64,000 bases of DNA from Nymphaea colorata (Eukaryota > Streptophyta > Magnoliopsida > Nymphaeales > Nymphaeaceae). The notes under the pieces are model-generated. The model saw only the letters and a program-made list of their open reading frames with translations, made no database searches and had not been told where the DNA came from. Position 1 is the first letter of the stretch. Each line of letters opens with the position of its first letter. This document shows, in pieces, positions 24,601 to 34,469 of the stretch. The position numbers were made by a program, and so were the translations under genes. The stretch spans positions 13,809,868-13,873,867 of the forward strand of contig NC_045150.1 of NCBI RefSeq assembly GCF_008831285.2. The letters run 5' to 3'.

Positions 24601-24783
24601 GAGGGAACCACTACTTGTATATCTATCCTAAGAGATATATTCAGTTAGGGTTGTGTCCGACTTGGGAACGAAATCTTGTAATCCCTATTCTTTTAACCTT
24701 CCTCGACGTGTTAGCCCCAATAGATCTTGGGAAGCGACTACAACTTGGTCTCTTTTGAGCAGCTACAAGGGCAGGTCACATCA
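21659..24783 (+). repeat. Long terminal repeat of gypsy element 1, upstream copy
   Basis: The proposed LTR starts TGTTTGAGTG after a polypurine tract and ends GGTCACATCA two bases before the PBS (3125 bp, TG..CA). It contains catataagctgg (near 22251) and aatcaataaaag (near 22299), likely TATA and polyadenylation signals. It aligns with 27330-29155 except for about 1.33 kb (about 23000-24335) that the other copy lacks. The 5' boundary is inferred from the polypurine tract and TG; the 3' boundary is firm. Confidence 0.65.
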
Positions 24784-24785
24784 AG

Positions 24786-24798
24786 TGGTATCAGAGCT
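24786..24798 (+). other. Primer binding site, initiator tRNA-Met type
   Basis: TGGTATCAGAGCT lies 2 bp after the LTR end. This is the usual plant LTR-retrotransposon PBS complementary to the 3' end of initiator tRNA-Met. Confidence 0.85.
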
Positions 24799-24824
24799 GT
24801 TTTGGGGTCTTTGACACAGCAAAT

Positions 24825-26041
24825 ATGGTGAGAAAAGGCGAGCAGCTGGAAGCCAAGGTGATTCCTCAAGACGATGATGAAGTTGTGGCAGAGTTGGATT
24901 TCAGAAATGAGAAGATAGCTCAGATGGAGAGCAAGATGAATGGGATAGATAGCAAGATGACTGGAATAGACAGAAAGCTGGACCATATGATGCAATTGAT
25001 TACCACGGTTACTAATTCAAACCATCAACTCAACCAACACATGGAGCAGGTTGAAAAGACTATGCAAAGTGTTATAAACCATGAAAATCATGGCAAAACC
25101 AGGTCTAATACGCCTAGCACGTCTAATGAAAGACAAAATAATCATGAAGGGCCAATCGCTGTTAACATACTTGAAGAATTAGAAAAACTCATAAATCGGT
25201 CTAAGGGAGTGACAAATGTGGGAGATAGGCGTGAGGGGACTGATCAACCTAATCTTAGGGTTGAATCACACGAGGAACGCCAACCACCACAAGTCCATGA
25301 TCATCAAAGACCGGTTTGGGAGGATCATGAGGAAGCTAATCGACCGATTGATGATAGGAGACAGCCGGTAGGGCGTCAAGGGCAACAAAACCGAAATCTG
25401 GTTGAAGCAAGAGCGCCAGCACTTAAGATGGAATTTCTAAGATTTGGTGGACAGCAAACTCATGAATGGGTTTTCAAAGCTGAAAGATATTTTCAGTGTC
25501 AAGGCATTCCAAATGATAAAAAAACTACCTACGCGATGATGTACTTTGAAGGGGAATCCTTGAAGTGGTTTCAGTGGATTAGCTACCGAGAGCAAAATCA
25601 AACTTGGGAGTAGTTCAAGCATGAGCTGATCAGTAGGTTTGAAGATTCCAGAATTACAGATTTCAATGTGCAATTAAAGAATCTCACTCAAACCGGGACG
25701 GTGTTGGACTATCAACACAAGTTTGAACGTTTATCTTACAAAGTACGAGGTTGGGATGTAGCAGCATTAGTAGGTGCTTTGATTAGGGGATTGCAGCCTG
25801 TTATTCAGTTGGCTGTGCTTCCCAAAGAATCTCATGACTTAAAGATATGCATGAAAGTTTCCCGACACAAACAAGAGAAAATGGAACGGAAATGGGCTCT
25901 CCAAGAGCAAGGCAAAAGGTTTGACCCACATCGGACCAGACCGCTGGATCCAGAAATGTTACCAAAGAAGAAGGAGTTACCACAACCAACCTCTAGCAGC
26001 CCTAAGAAACAATACATTACCCACAAGAGAGGGATGAGAGA
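24825..26041 (+). pseudogene. gag: Ty3/gypsy gag (in-frame amber stop and frameshift)
   Basis: The frame opens at ATG 24825, 27 bp after the PBS. Residues 1-90 are charged and heptad-like (MESKMNGIDSKMTGIDRKL), probably a coiled coil. From about residue 204 a gag capsid-like core reads LKMEFLRFGGQQTHEWVFKA, then MMYFEGESLKWFQWI. A TAG at 25611-25613 interrupts the frame after NQTWE, but the same frame continues at once with FKHELISRFED. An indel near 26000 moves the reading to the frame of the downstream zinc knuckle. Gag would form the virus-like particle of the element. The single amber in an otherwise open frame suggests modest age. Confidence 0.85.
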
Positions 26042-26604
26042 ATGGCAAAGGGGTTGTGTTATCATTGTGATGACAAGTGGTTTTGTGGACATAAGTGCAA
26101 AGAGATCAAGTTGTTCATAGTCATAGACGACGAAGATGAAGAGTATAAAGTTGAGCAATCAGCTAGAGAGGAAGATAGCCAGGAAGAAAGGCCGAACTAT
26201 GAATCTCATGATGACAGCCAGGTGCTATGTCACACGATAGCTAATATAAGACATCCGGATCCCTTGAAGGTTGTTGGATACATCAGTAACCATAAAGTAT
26301 TAGCTCTCCTAGACACCGGATCAGCTACTAATTTCATAAGTCCAGGGACAGCTCAATTGATAGGTGGTAAAAGTGAAGTGATATATTCTTTTGATGTCCA
26401 AACCAGTGATGGAACACATCACACATGCAAGGATAGGCTGCTTCATATTCAAAATGTACCATTTACGATGGACTTATATATTCTGCCTATCCATGGAGTA
26501 GATGTAGTTTTGGGAATGCAATGGTTCAGAACGTTGGGAAAAATCCAATGGGACTTCGCCACCAAGACCATTATGTTCCATAAGGAGAATAGCGAAGGAC
26601 AAGT
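26042..26604 (+). CDS. Ty3/gypsy zinc knuckle and aspartic protease
   Basis: The open segment starts at MAKGLCYHCDDKWFCGHKCK, a gag-end zinc knuckle (C-x2-C ... H-x-C). An acidic linker follows, then a retropepsin core: VLALLDTGSATNFIS holds the catalytic D-T-G triad, and VDVVLGMQWFRTLG is the conserved second half. Protease would process the polyprotein. In normal gypsy elements a protease-RT linker and RT follow; here the frame instead runs into the extra segment described next. The coding segment itself shows no visible lesion. Confidence 0.8.
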
Positions 26605-27329
26605 TGTCTTAATGGCTATTGACATAAAGTCTGCAAAGACCATAGCAGCACAAGGTCCGAGAGAAGGGTCAGACCAGATGGGCAGTAGTTCTTCGATGGG
26701 AAAGAAGGAATCACAACTGAAAGAGGCTCAAATGCAGAAAATTGCAGAACAGTCCAAGACTGTTATGACAGACCCTATACGGTCATATTATATGCTCGAG
26801 GTGAAGGCTAAGAGAGCAACAGAAGCATGGTGTGCTGTTGCTAACAACAAGGACCAAAAACTGTTACTTGTTGAGAAGTTCGATGACAAAACTGGGGGCT
26901 GACTTTGGCAAGCCCATGATTGGGGACGTCAGGAAATTGGGTTCATGACGAATGCCTACAAGGGTGACCAAGGACCTCCCATATCCCAAAAGTCTTTACT
27001 AAGGTCCTTGCCAAGGGACTATGGTCCTCATCCAAGCTGGGTAGGTGAGGGTGGAGATGTGAACTGTATTAAGGCAGTTCCAACAGACTGTGATGGCTGT
27101 TAAAAGAGAGCTTGGGGACAAGCTCCATTCAATGGGGGTGGACTTGATGTGCACCTACCTAGAACACAGCCGAGTGTGGCCGAGCAGGCTGCCGAGGATG
27201 TAGGTGGGATACCAGCTGCCATCGAAGTCATGGTCAGAAGCGGGGAGATGGCTAGCGCGTCATCAGTTGAAGCTATTGACTTTAAGGCATTGTGAGGTTG
27301 ACTGAGAGAAGATACAGGGAGGGCCAAGG
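26605..27329 (+). pseudogene. Unidentified frame following protease (replaces expected RT)
   Basis: The frame continues from protease with IDIKSAKTIAAQGPREGSD, then YYMLEVKAKRATEAWCAVAN and KDQKLLLVEKFDDKTG, where a G-run insertion causes a stop at 26900. The other copy lacks this extra G and continues GADFGKPMI before ending shortly after. Further segments (RSLPRDYGPHPSWVGEGG, DKLHSMGVDLMCTYL, DVGGIPAAIEVMVRSGEMAS) read in coding-like frames with indels between them, up to KAL-stop near 27293. A purine-rich tract precedes the LTR. I recognise no RT, RNase H, integrase or chromodomain. It may be a non-canonical extra frame or strongly rearranged polyprotein. Confidence 0.45.
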
Positions 27330-29155
27330 TGTTCTGAGTGAAGTGAGGCTAATTCCATGTCGACCAAAGTCGAGGTGCTAAATGTAGAGCGCAAGACTGA
27401 AGGGCCAATTAAGATAGGCAGTCCGGAGGCTAGTGAGGTTAACCTTACTTTTGAGGAGACCGAAGCGTAAGGCGTTAGGCGCAAGTGAGCCAGGGAGATT
27501 GCGGAGGGCAGCGATATCCGTTGGGAGGTTAATCTGAAGACAAAAAAGAGTTGCGGCCTACAGATTGCAGCTGGTGACGAGAGCGAGAAGCATACAATGG
27601 GTTCAAGCAAGGTTCGCTCAGCTGAGCAGAGCATGGAAGGGACTAGGTTCGGTCAGGTCAGTGGTCAGCTCAGCAAGGCTGAAGAGCAGAGGTTGCCGGT
27701 TCGGGCGGAGAAAGACTGCATCAGCTGTAAGAGACCAAGGAAGTCTGGGCGCAACCAAGAGCGCATTCGGGTCAAGTTGAAAAGAGCTCAGGCTAACCTG
27801 AGCGCGTCACGGCTGGGTTCAAGCCCAGACTGAGTCATTGTATTTGTTTTGTTTTGGATTTGATTGAGTCAGGTCTTGTACTCATATCAGTCTGAGACAA
27901 CGGGTTAAACCCAAGACAGTCCAGCGGCATATAAGCTGGAGACTGTGCCAAAACCTGTAACTTTTGGAAATTGAATCAATAAAAGAAACCTTTTCTCTAC
28001 CACATGGGAGAATTTGATCTGCTTAAGTGTGGTGCGAAAAGCTAGGCCAGTGAAGGAGAATTTGCTGGAAAAGAAGATCGCCTACAGAACCAAAGGAGCC
28101 AATCCGGGAAGGCTACCGCAATTGTAGATGTCGAATACAGTGCAAGTGCTCCCCAATCATTGAGGCACTTAGAGGCTGGAATCAGAAGAAGGATCATTCG
28201 GTTGCGCAGCAGATCGTAGCTCATCCGAGGAATTTCTGCACTGCACGTCGACAGTTGGAGGAATTTCTCAATCGGTAAGAAATCCTTCTCCGTGGATATT
28301 CTACCGCGAGAACTGTCTGTTTACCCGATCAGAAGTGGAGAGGATGCTGACGTTCTGATCGATTTGGGTCAACTCATCTAACGGGAGGAATAGATCGGTC
28401 TGATCTGACTGAGATCGAAGGATTTGAGAGGGATTTGAGATGCTGACGAGTTTAGGCGAGAACGATCCCTATTTCAGGCAGATCGCCTAATGTTTGACTT
28501 AGATCGATTTCAATTCTTTTAAGAATCAATTCTTACTGTCGCAATCTGTGTCTAATTGTTGCGTATACCTTGAGACGAGCTACAGAGTGAAACAGTGAGG
28601 AATTGGCGGACTGAAGATGAAGAAACAGAGGCTGAATTTCTGTTCTGAAGACGGCGACAACAATCTCTAAAAATTAGTACAATTCCGGCAATCGGAAGTT
28701 AACCTGAGCGGAGTGGTTGGGTGCAATTGATTTCCACCCAACCTTCAGATTTGCAGCCATTCGTGAATCCTCCAAAGCTCACATAGGTGAGGACACATTC
28801 CCAAGCTGTCGAACTATCCTAGGGCAAAGGGTGTGGAATGCTCGACCTAGGGATTGAATGTATGGTTGGGCATGGATGATGTGATTGTTGATTAAGGAGA
28901 GATCTTCTTGTATCGTTGACGCTTGTAAAGCCTCACATTCCCATTCTTGATTTGTAGTATGTTGAAACTTGGGAGGGAACCACTATTTGTATATCAGTCC
29001 TAAGAGATATATTCAGTTGGGGTTGTGTCCGACTTGGGAATGAAATTTTCTAATCTCTATTCTTTTAACCTTCCTCGGCATGTTAACCCCAATAGATCTT
29101 GAAAAGTGACTACAACTTGATCTCTTTTCAGCAGCTACAAGGGCAGGTCGCATCA
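27330..29155 (+). repeat. Long terminal repeat of gypsy element 1, downstream copy
   Basis: Starts TGTTCTGAGTG after gggagggccaagg and ends GGTCGCATCA (1826 bp). It carries the same catataagctgg and aatcaataaaag signals as the upstream copy. About 1.33 kb is missing at about 28690-28720 compared with 21659-24783. After the end comes gatgccccgaaagc; gatgc is not found directly before either candidate element start, so no TSD is supported. Confidence 0.65.
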
Positions 29156-29574
29156 GATGCCCCGAAAGCAAATTGATAAAAAATGATAGAACACACACAA
29201 ATAATAAGTAAAGCATCTAAAAGAATGGAGAAATTTTTTTGTACAATCCATGCAATCCATAAGAAAATCTTTTAGTATGTCACAAAAACCAAGTAGCAAT
29301 AGCCTATAGAGGACATGCATTTTCTAGAGGTGAATTTTTTCCCCAAAAAATCAGATCATTCTTCGCAGGATGTCTGGGACATAAATCTTATTGGGCTTCC
29401 AGCCAATGATCATAAAATCCGATGAAAGTTGCTGAACGAGAGCTCATTGCTGCATCCATGTGGCAGTTGTGGGATCAGCAGTCAACCATACAGCCCAAAG
29501 CCACAAATGTGCTGCAATCATGTAACATCAAAATATATATGAGACTTCTTTTTTCCAACAATTAAAAGGCTTAC
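29156..29574. other. Intron-like remnant downstream of the VAL zinc-finger exon
   Basis: AT-rich DNA between the gypsy LTR and the VAL exon. I see nothing else in it. It probably belonged to the VAL intron into which the retrotransposon DNA went. Confidence 0.4.
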
Positions 29575-29676
29575 TGCATTAAGCGAACTTGTCTTGGCAC
29601 AAGAAATGCATTCTATTCCACCAACATCCAGGAGCAAGAATGTATGAGCTGAAACGATGCACCCACAATGTAAACG
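29575..29676 (-). pseudogene. VAL/HSI2-like zinc-finger exon
   Basis: The 102-bp minus-strand exon follows a TTCCAG acceptor and ends at GCA|GTAAGC. It reads RLHCGCIVSAHTFLLLDVGG and then IECISCAKTSSLNA, without interruption. It matches the VAL1/VAL2 exon beginning RLHCGCIAS..., the second half of the N-terminal Cys/His-rich PHD-like region that in VAL proteins takes part in histone-tail reading. The exon is intact, but the gene is broken elsewhere and split by retrotransposon DNA. Confidence 0.85.
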
Positions 29677-31459
29677 CTGGAATAAGAAACATTTTGTTAA
29701 GGAAAGAAATTTTTTAAGTAATTCCAAAAACAACTTAGGGCTACAGTTTTTGACATAATGGAACCTGAATGTATCTAACTGCATTCTAAATAAGAGAATA
29801 CAACATGGTGCTTGTGTTCTCAAGCATCACAACAGATATTAATGCAATTCATCAAAAAAGTGTAGCCAGTTCCATTTGTAGGTTGTTCAACTTGCTACAC
29901 TTTGATGCATGAGAAGTAGATCAGATCATCTTCATATTTTTACCACAGGGCAACTAGAGTTGGTGTTTACATCCCAGTTTCTAACCTTTCCACACGTCTC
30001 ACAATTCCTCCACCAGCAGCATCAAAGTGAAAATCTTCACAAAACCTTAACTCATCATACGCAGAACTACAAGATCAAAAGAGAGTTATCAACAGAATGT
30101 GGCAGAATATTGGTTACTGCTTCCTAAGTGATTAAAAGAAAAGAAGAAAAAACCCAAAAACAGTTAACGCCATGGAGATAAAGTTTTCAAAAGAGGTTCA
30201 AAGATGGACTATCAGTAAAGAAAATGATTCTGATGAAATTCTCTACAGAAAAAGCATCAAAAATAGGAAAAATATAATAGATCCACATGTGACATGAAAT
30301 CCCCAAATGGTGTGATAACTTGGTAATATCCAAATATAGCAACAGCAAAGGGGCCCCATTCCTCTATGCATACGAAATTCTAAAAGATAGAATTCTTCTC
30401 TAGCGACCAATAGCTGCTAGTGATGGATAGCTCTTCACAACCACCACTACAATAGGCAAATGTTCATTAGGGACAAGTATGACATCTAACCGACTCTCCA
30501 GCGCTCAACAAAAAAGGGGGTAGCCGACCGATGCTCCATTCCGTCAGAGGAAAAACAGTGTCCCACTTTACAGGCCAGATGCAAAATTAAAAAGACCATC
30601 TACATGCATTTAAACAAGTAAGAGAGCTTCATTCTTTACAAAATTTGCCTAGAACAGGGAAAAGGAACCACATTTTCTGCACACCACCGCTTCAATAGCC
30701 AAGAAATGATCGACTTCCGCACCAAATCAAAAGAAAAGTGAAGGCTTCCACTGTAAGACATATAGCTTTCCTTGTCAAATCTGCTCGAATGCATGACACC
30801 CAGCACATCATCACCATGGGCGTACACTCCACACATACAGACTCCATAAAAAATTCACAAAAAGAAAAATCCAGATATCTATGTTTTTTTCAAGCGGACG
30901 CCGATGTAATTCTACTGAAGAATATGAAAATAAATTGAATTTGACATTCCTATGCAGATCCCAAGAGAATGCATAGGATAAAACTTAAGAGAGAAAAGTA
31001 GACCTCGTCTTAAGGGAGCCTCGAATTTCGATATAATCTATGAATCTGTAGATATCAACAAGTACATTTGTGCGGAAAATGTCATGACAGGTCAAATCCA
31101 ATATTAAGTCTAGCCCTTCAAAATTCCTAACAGTTTGAGAGTGACAAGTTAGAGAAAACCATGTGATTCCAAAGGCAGCAAACTTGTCACTCTGCCGAAT
31201 ATTATTAACGAGAAAAAGCTTCAAGAAAAATAAAATTCACATTTCTAGCAAATCATGACCCTTTGTACCTCGAGGAAATTTTATACACAGAAAATTCCAC
31301 TTCCATCAATTTCATTGTGCGTCCATCAACTTAATCGTCCCAACGAGGATGTAAAAAACTGTTTCAAGAATGACAAAGATGTCTTCTTTACGCTGATCTC
31401 CTAGCCGGGCAACGACCAGACAAAAAAAGAATAAAACAGAGGAAAAAGAACATACTCAC
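29677..31459. other. Intron region between VAL exon 1 and the RLHCGC exon
   Basis: The exon expected here (GSAYE..FC..FH..SGW..C) was not recognised on the minus strand. A minus-strand piece near 30640-30700 (CRKCGSF) is too short to claim. The rest is AT-rich and featureless. Confidence 0.35.
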
Positions 31460-31583
31460 AGCAGTCACAGAGCTCGGCCATGTCGCCGTTCCTTAATCTC
31501 CATCCTTTCCACCACCTCTTCGATGACGAGGTGCCACACTTCGGGTTGAAGCAGATCTTCAAGAAAGAGGAAGGCGTGGCCAT
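31460..31583 (-). pseudogene. VAL/HSI2-like first exon with start codon
   Basis: From ATG at 31583 (minus) the exon reads MATPSSFLKICFNPKCGTSS then SKRWWKGWRLRNGDMAELCD, and ends at GCT|GTGAGT. VAL proteins start in the same way (K-C-M-N..C-G..W-K-K-G-W-x-L-R-S-G..A-x-L-C). I chose this ATG because the conserved block begins about ten codons after it and an upstream in-frame ATG at 31646 is preceded by no family similarity. The donor lies at the expected place. With the B3 exons at 19.6-20.1 kb this implies an original gene of over 11 kb including inserted DNA. Confidence 0.8.
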
Positions 31584-32688
31584 CTCCTCCAACCGGAAAC
31601 AACAATTAACCAGAACAAACTCAGAGCCCACGAAGAGTGTTTGCAAGGCAAACTAAAACACGTAACAATACCAAGACTAGAAAAAGGAAAACCACAAACT
31701 TCTTGATCAATCATCCAGCAGAGCGAGAAAAGAGTGGAGAAGCAGATGGTTTCAAGAGTCTAACTCGTGTATGTCTCTTCCTCCTCCTCCTATGTTTGCC
31801 ACTGCCGCTGCCACGACTGTCGGTGCTTTGGCTGGCCTCTGCTCATTCAGTGCCATCGTCCCCCTCATCGCTGTCACTGATTCCCGTTACACCTTGGCAT
31901 CACATGTGCAGAGAACGTCATGCAGGCACGTAACACTCTCTTACACATTTCACACAAAGACAGAGGCTCACCCACCCAGCACTATTTTTTGTTGCTTCTT
32001 TTTCGCTCATAAATATTCCTCATCCTTTTTCCCCCCAAAATCCTCTTCTCTCTCTCTCTCACCCTCGGTCGTTTGCCCATTCTCCAGTGCCCTCCTGGCC
32101 ACTTGCCCGTTCTCCACTGCCATCCGGGCCACTGCCATTTTATAAGTGAGCCTTAGCTTGGTCCCGAAACACTGATCTTTCCTCTAGTTAGAGCCTACAG
32201 TAACCACAGAGGATTCAATCTATGCTTTGGTGGGGTTGGACAGCTCCACCCTTGTCCACTACACCTTGATATGGATGGGCTAGTTTAATTGCATTCTGTT
32301 CTTGACTCTGTACTCAAGTGGCCCGCAAGCCAATCCATCTTTTTGTCCTCTTTCTAGGATGGTGTGGGACAAAAAAAAAGAATTGGGGAAAACTTTTCAC
32401 CATCATTTCTTTGATGGGAAACATTTTTCATCCGTGAAGGTGGGAGAACATGCGGTGGAGGGAGAACATGCTACAAAGACATCTACTTTTGTATTTAAAA
32501 ACTTATCTACGATGTTGACATGCCACCTCTTTGAATTCTCCAAATTAATCCAACAATCCAAGGTGTTGTGCTTCTTGAGCAATTCCAATGTGGTACTTCA
32601 ACATAATGGGCACTCTTGTTTGAATATGCATCTTATTTCCATTCTGATCTCATTTATTCTCAAATGACCACGAAGTCAACCCTAAATA
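31584..32688. other. Upstream region of the VAL remnant, no gene
   Basis: The first 600 bp are rich in CT and CCT tracts (for example 32041-32062) and resemble a plant promoter or 5' UTR. Open frames of about 100-124 codons here (31637-32145) are low complexity and overlapping, and I do not regard them as genes. 32150-32688 shows no feature. Confidence 0.4.
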
Positions 32689-32909
32689 GGACCATCAGGT
32701 TCAAGACCAAAATCTACAAAGAAGTTTGGATTCAGCTTCAATCCACCCTTCTCCATGTCCATGTCAATCTGCAGCATATGTGAGCCCTCCTCCAAGATCT
32801 CTGGATATAATTGTCGATCCCATGTGCTAAAGAGTGAGTTAGTCACCTACAATCTCTTACTGTCCAAGCTCAACTGGATCATTTGTGGCCCACCTCTTAG
32901 TCTGTTTCC
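32689..32909 (-). pseudogene. Selenium-binding protein 1 fragment, exon d
   Basis: After a CCTCAG acceptor the minus strand reads GNRLRGGPQMIQLSLDSKRL, a TAG stop (32847-32849) in place of the conserved Tyr, then [20 protein letters not shown] and INPNFF-like [17 protein letters not shown]. This is the C-terminal half of the SBP56/SBP1 family, known as methanethiol oxidase in animals and as a stress-related protein in plants. Similarity stops abruptly after PDGP, where family members continue with LAHEMRYPGGDCTSDIW. Confidence 0.88.
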
Positions 32910-32955
32910 CTGAGGAAAGCAAGAAAAGGTAAGAACAACAATGACTTAGACACAC

Positions 32956-33221
32956 TTCTACTTCAGGAACATCAAACTGAGACTCCAGCCCATCTTTAGA
33001 TACTACAACTATCTGGCTTCCCTTCTAAATTAGTCCACCAACCCAAAGTTGTCCAGTCAAAACAGGCTTTGAAGGGTCCTCAATGTTGTATTGACTGACA
33101 TCACATTGCAGCCAGTTTGAGAAGTAAAGGAAGCGATCATCCACTGAGATAACAAAACCAGTTATAAGTCCAGGCATGTCAGGCATAATCCAATTCCGAA
33201 AGGTGTCACAGATATTGCAAC
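32956..33221 (-). pseudogene. Selenium-binding protein 1 fragment, exon c
   Basis: The exon reads VAISVTPF, loses bases, then [40 protein letters not shown] and [17 protein letters not shown] follows at 33025-33027 where the family has Gln, then KGSQIVVVSKDGLESQFDVP up to a GAA|GTGTGT donor. The acceptor side has AT where AG is expected, so splicing may also be lost. Matches SBP1 across its whole length. Confidence 0.88.
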
Positions 33222-33317
33222 ATATAAGAAACAAACAAGCAATTTAGGACCCGCTCTCTCTCTAGTACTCTTTCACATATGCACACTTACTGTAATGTGA
33301 ACATCAGCAAACAGTAC

Positions 33318-33391
33318 CTCATGGCTCCACGATCCACTTGGAGTCTGGAAAAACCTAATCATGTTGCTGCTTAATGCAGACCCAACGTAAC
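33318..33391 (-). pseudogene. Selenium-binding protein 1 fragment, exon b
   Basis: This 74-bp exon sits between ATGCAG and GAG|GTACTG and reads YVGSALSSNMIRFFQTPSGS then WSHE. It is in frame and matches the SBP1 segment GFVGCALSS.MVRFF..DGSWSHE. No lesion is visible in this exon. Confidence 0.85.
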
Positions 33392-33512
33392 CTGCATAGA
33401 ATCTACAGGACAGTATAAAACTAGTCATAAGTAATAGCCACTATAGTAGATGATCATATCAAGCATAGGGTGCACTTGTCAGGGCGACGATATTTGACGC
33501 TATCACACTGAC

Positions 33513-33800
33513 CTCCAAAGGTAGGAGATCTGAGTTACCAAGATCCAGTCTGTTTCAGTTCACCATCGGGCCAGCTGTATACATGTAGATGTCTTCATAA
33601 CAACCATCTTCTACATGTTGGAGACTGAATCCTTTTGTAAAAGATTTTGGTGTTCCCCATGATGAACTAATCATGGTCTTGTGTCAGGGCTGATACCAAA
33701 GGTCATATCCAAATAGAGGACTTACCAAGTTTCTCCCATCTAAACCAGAACATACATATTGGAGATCAAAAGTACCAGATTTCAACACAAATGAAGATGT
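33513..33800 (-). pseudogene. Selenium-binding protein 1 fragment, exon a (frameshifted)
   Basis: Pieces in several frames read RWEKLGKSSI, GYDLWYQP, KTMISSSWGTPKSFTKGFSL, QHVEDGCY, RHLHVYSWPDGELKQ and LGNSDLLPLE, in SBP1 order. At least three single-base losses separate them, and one Arg codon has become TGA (QP-stop-HKTM). It ends at GAG|GTCAGT. Exons upstream of this in the family (the conserved CHGD and HSGW segments) are absent. Confidence 0.85.
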
Positions 33801-34042
33801 GCCGATCAGAGCACTCACATCAGATGCATGGGTTAAAAGCTAAAATTCATTCCAAGAAGTCCATGTGATCTTAAGAGATATATCTTATCACAGCAAAATC
33901 AAGTGAGGACAGTGATTATGCTCATGTGATGCAGTGTTAATTAATATTGTACAAGAAAAAAGAACTTGCCAGAACCAGTTCACCGATGTGAAAGCTCAAC
34001 CAGTCACACATAAATTTATAGAAAGAGATCAGATTTGGTGTG
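33801..34042. other. Short non-coding stretch before the copia element
   Basis: AT-rich sequence without recognisable coding similarity, ending at the copia target-site duplication. Confidence 0.5.
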
Positions 34043-34047
34043 GAAAG
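34043..34047. repeat. Target-site duplication of the copia element (left)
   Basis: gaaag directly before the TG of the left LTR; repeated at 39079-39083. Confidence 0.85.
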
Positions 34048-34469
34048 TGAAAGAAAAGATGCAAGACTAAGATTTTTTAAGTGGTTTGGAGTAAAATCCT
34101 ACGTTCACTGTCTCTCACACCTATTAGGCAATAGATGTGAGGTTCCCTTAATGCGAGAATTTATACATGATTTGTTGAAGAGATTGTTAAACAATCCTTC
34201 CTTGATTTTTTTGTTTCTATAATCCTTTCTTTCTCTTTTGATAAAGGGACGTTGCCACTTTTCTTGCCTTGATTGATTTCTCCAGATTTAACAAGTATAG
34301 TTGCATTTTTGCTGGATTTGTCACGATCTTCATGATTTTCTTCAATCGCCGTGTGATCTTGATTGATTTCTTCCAATCTAGCGAGAACAGTTGCCTTGAA
34401 CTGGCATGATCTCCACAATTTCCTTCATCCGGTGGACAGCTGTAACTATCAGCAGTTTGTGCATTATCA
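34048..34469 (-). repeat. 3' LTR of the copia element
   Basis: 422 bp, bounded by TG..CA in plus orientation. Compared with the 5' LTR it has a short deletion within the charged open frame and another near the ttgcc segment, plus scattered substitutions, roughly 97% identical by eye outside the gaps. Confidence 0.92.

Larger units (their letters stand above)
20938..29155 (+). mobile_element. Ty3/gypsy tandem remnant: partial internal - LTR - gag-pro-extra frame - LTR
   Basis: Two long direct copies (20938-24783 and about 26605-29155) flank a unique block with a primer binding site, gag and protease. The copied segment contains part of an open frame that continues from protease, then a purine-rich tract, then LTR-like sequence with a TATA-like cataTAAG and an aataaa signal. 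I interpret this as [truncated internal end][LTR 21659-24783][PBS-gag-pro-extra frame][LTR 27330-29155], a product of recombination between elements, inserted in the VAL remnant. The alternative is one element with longer LTRs beginning near 20938 and 26605. No target-site duplication was found and no RT, RNase H or integrase is present. Confidence 0.7.

Noticed and set aside
24786-24798. tRNA-Met-like match
   Set aside because: Only the complement of the tRNA 3' end is present, next to an LTR: a primer binding site, not a tRNA gene.
29151-29170. gatgc after the downstream gypsy LTR as a possible target-site duplication
   Set aside because: The only nearby gatgc on the other side (about 20733) is not followed by a TG or by element sequence, so it is not supported.
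31637-32145. Overlapping plus-strand frames of 98 and 124 codons
   Set aside because: Low-complexity CT-rich promoter-like DNA upstream of VAL exon 1; no conserved segment.
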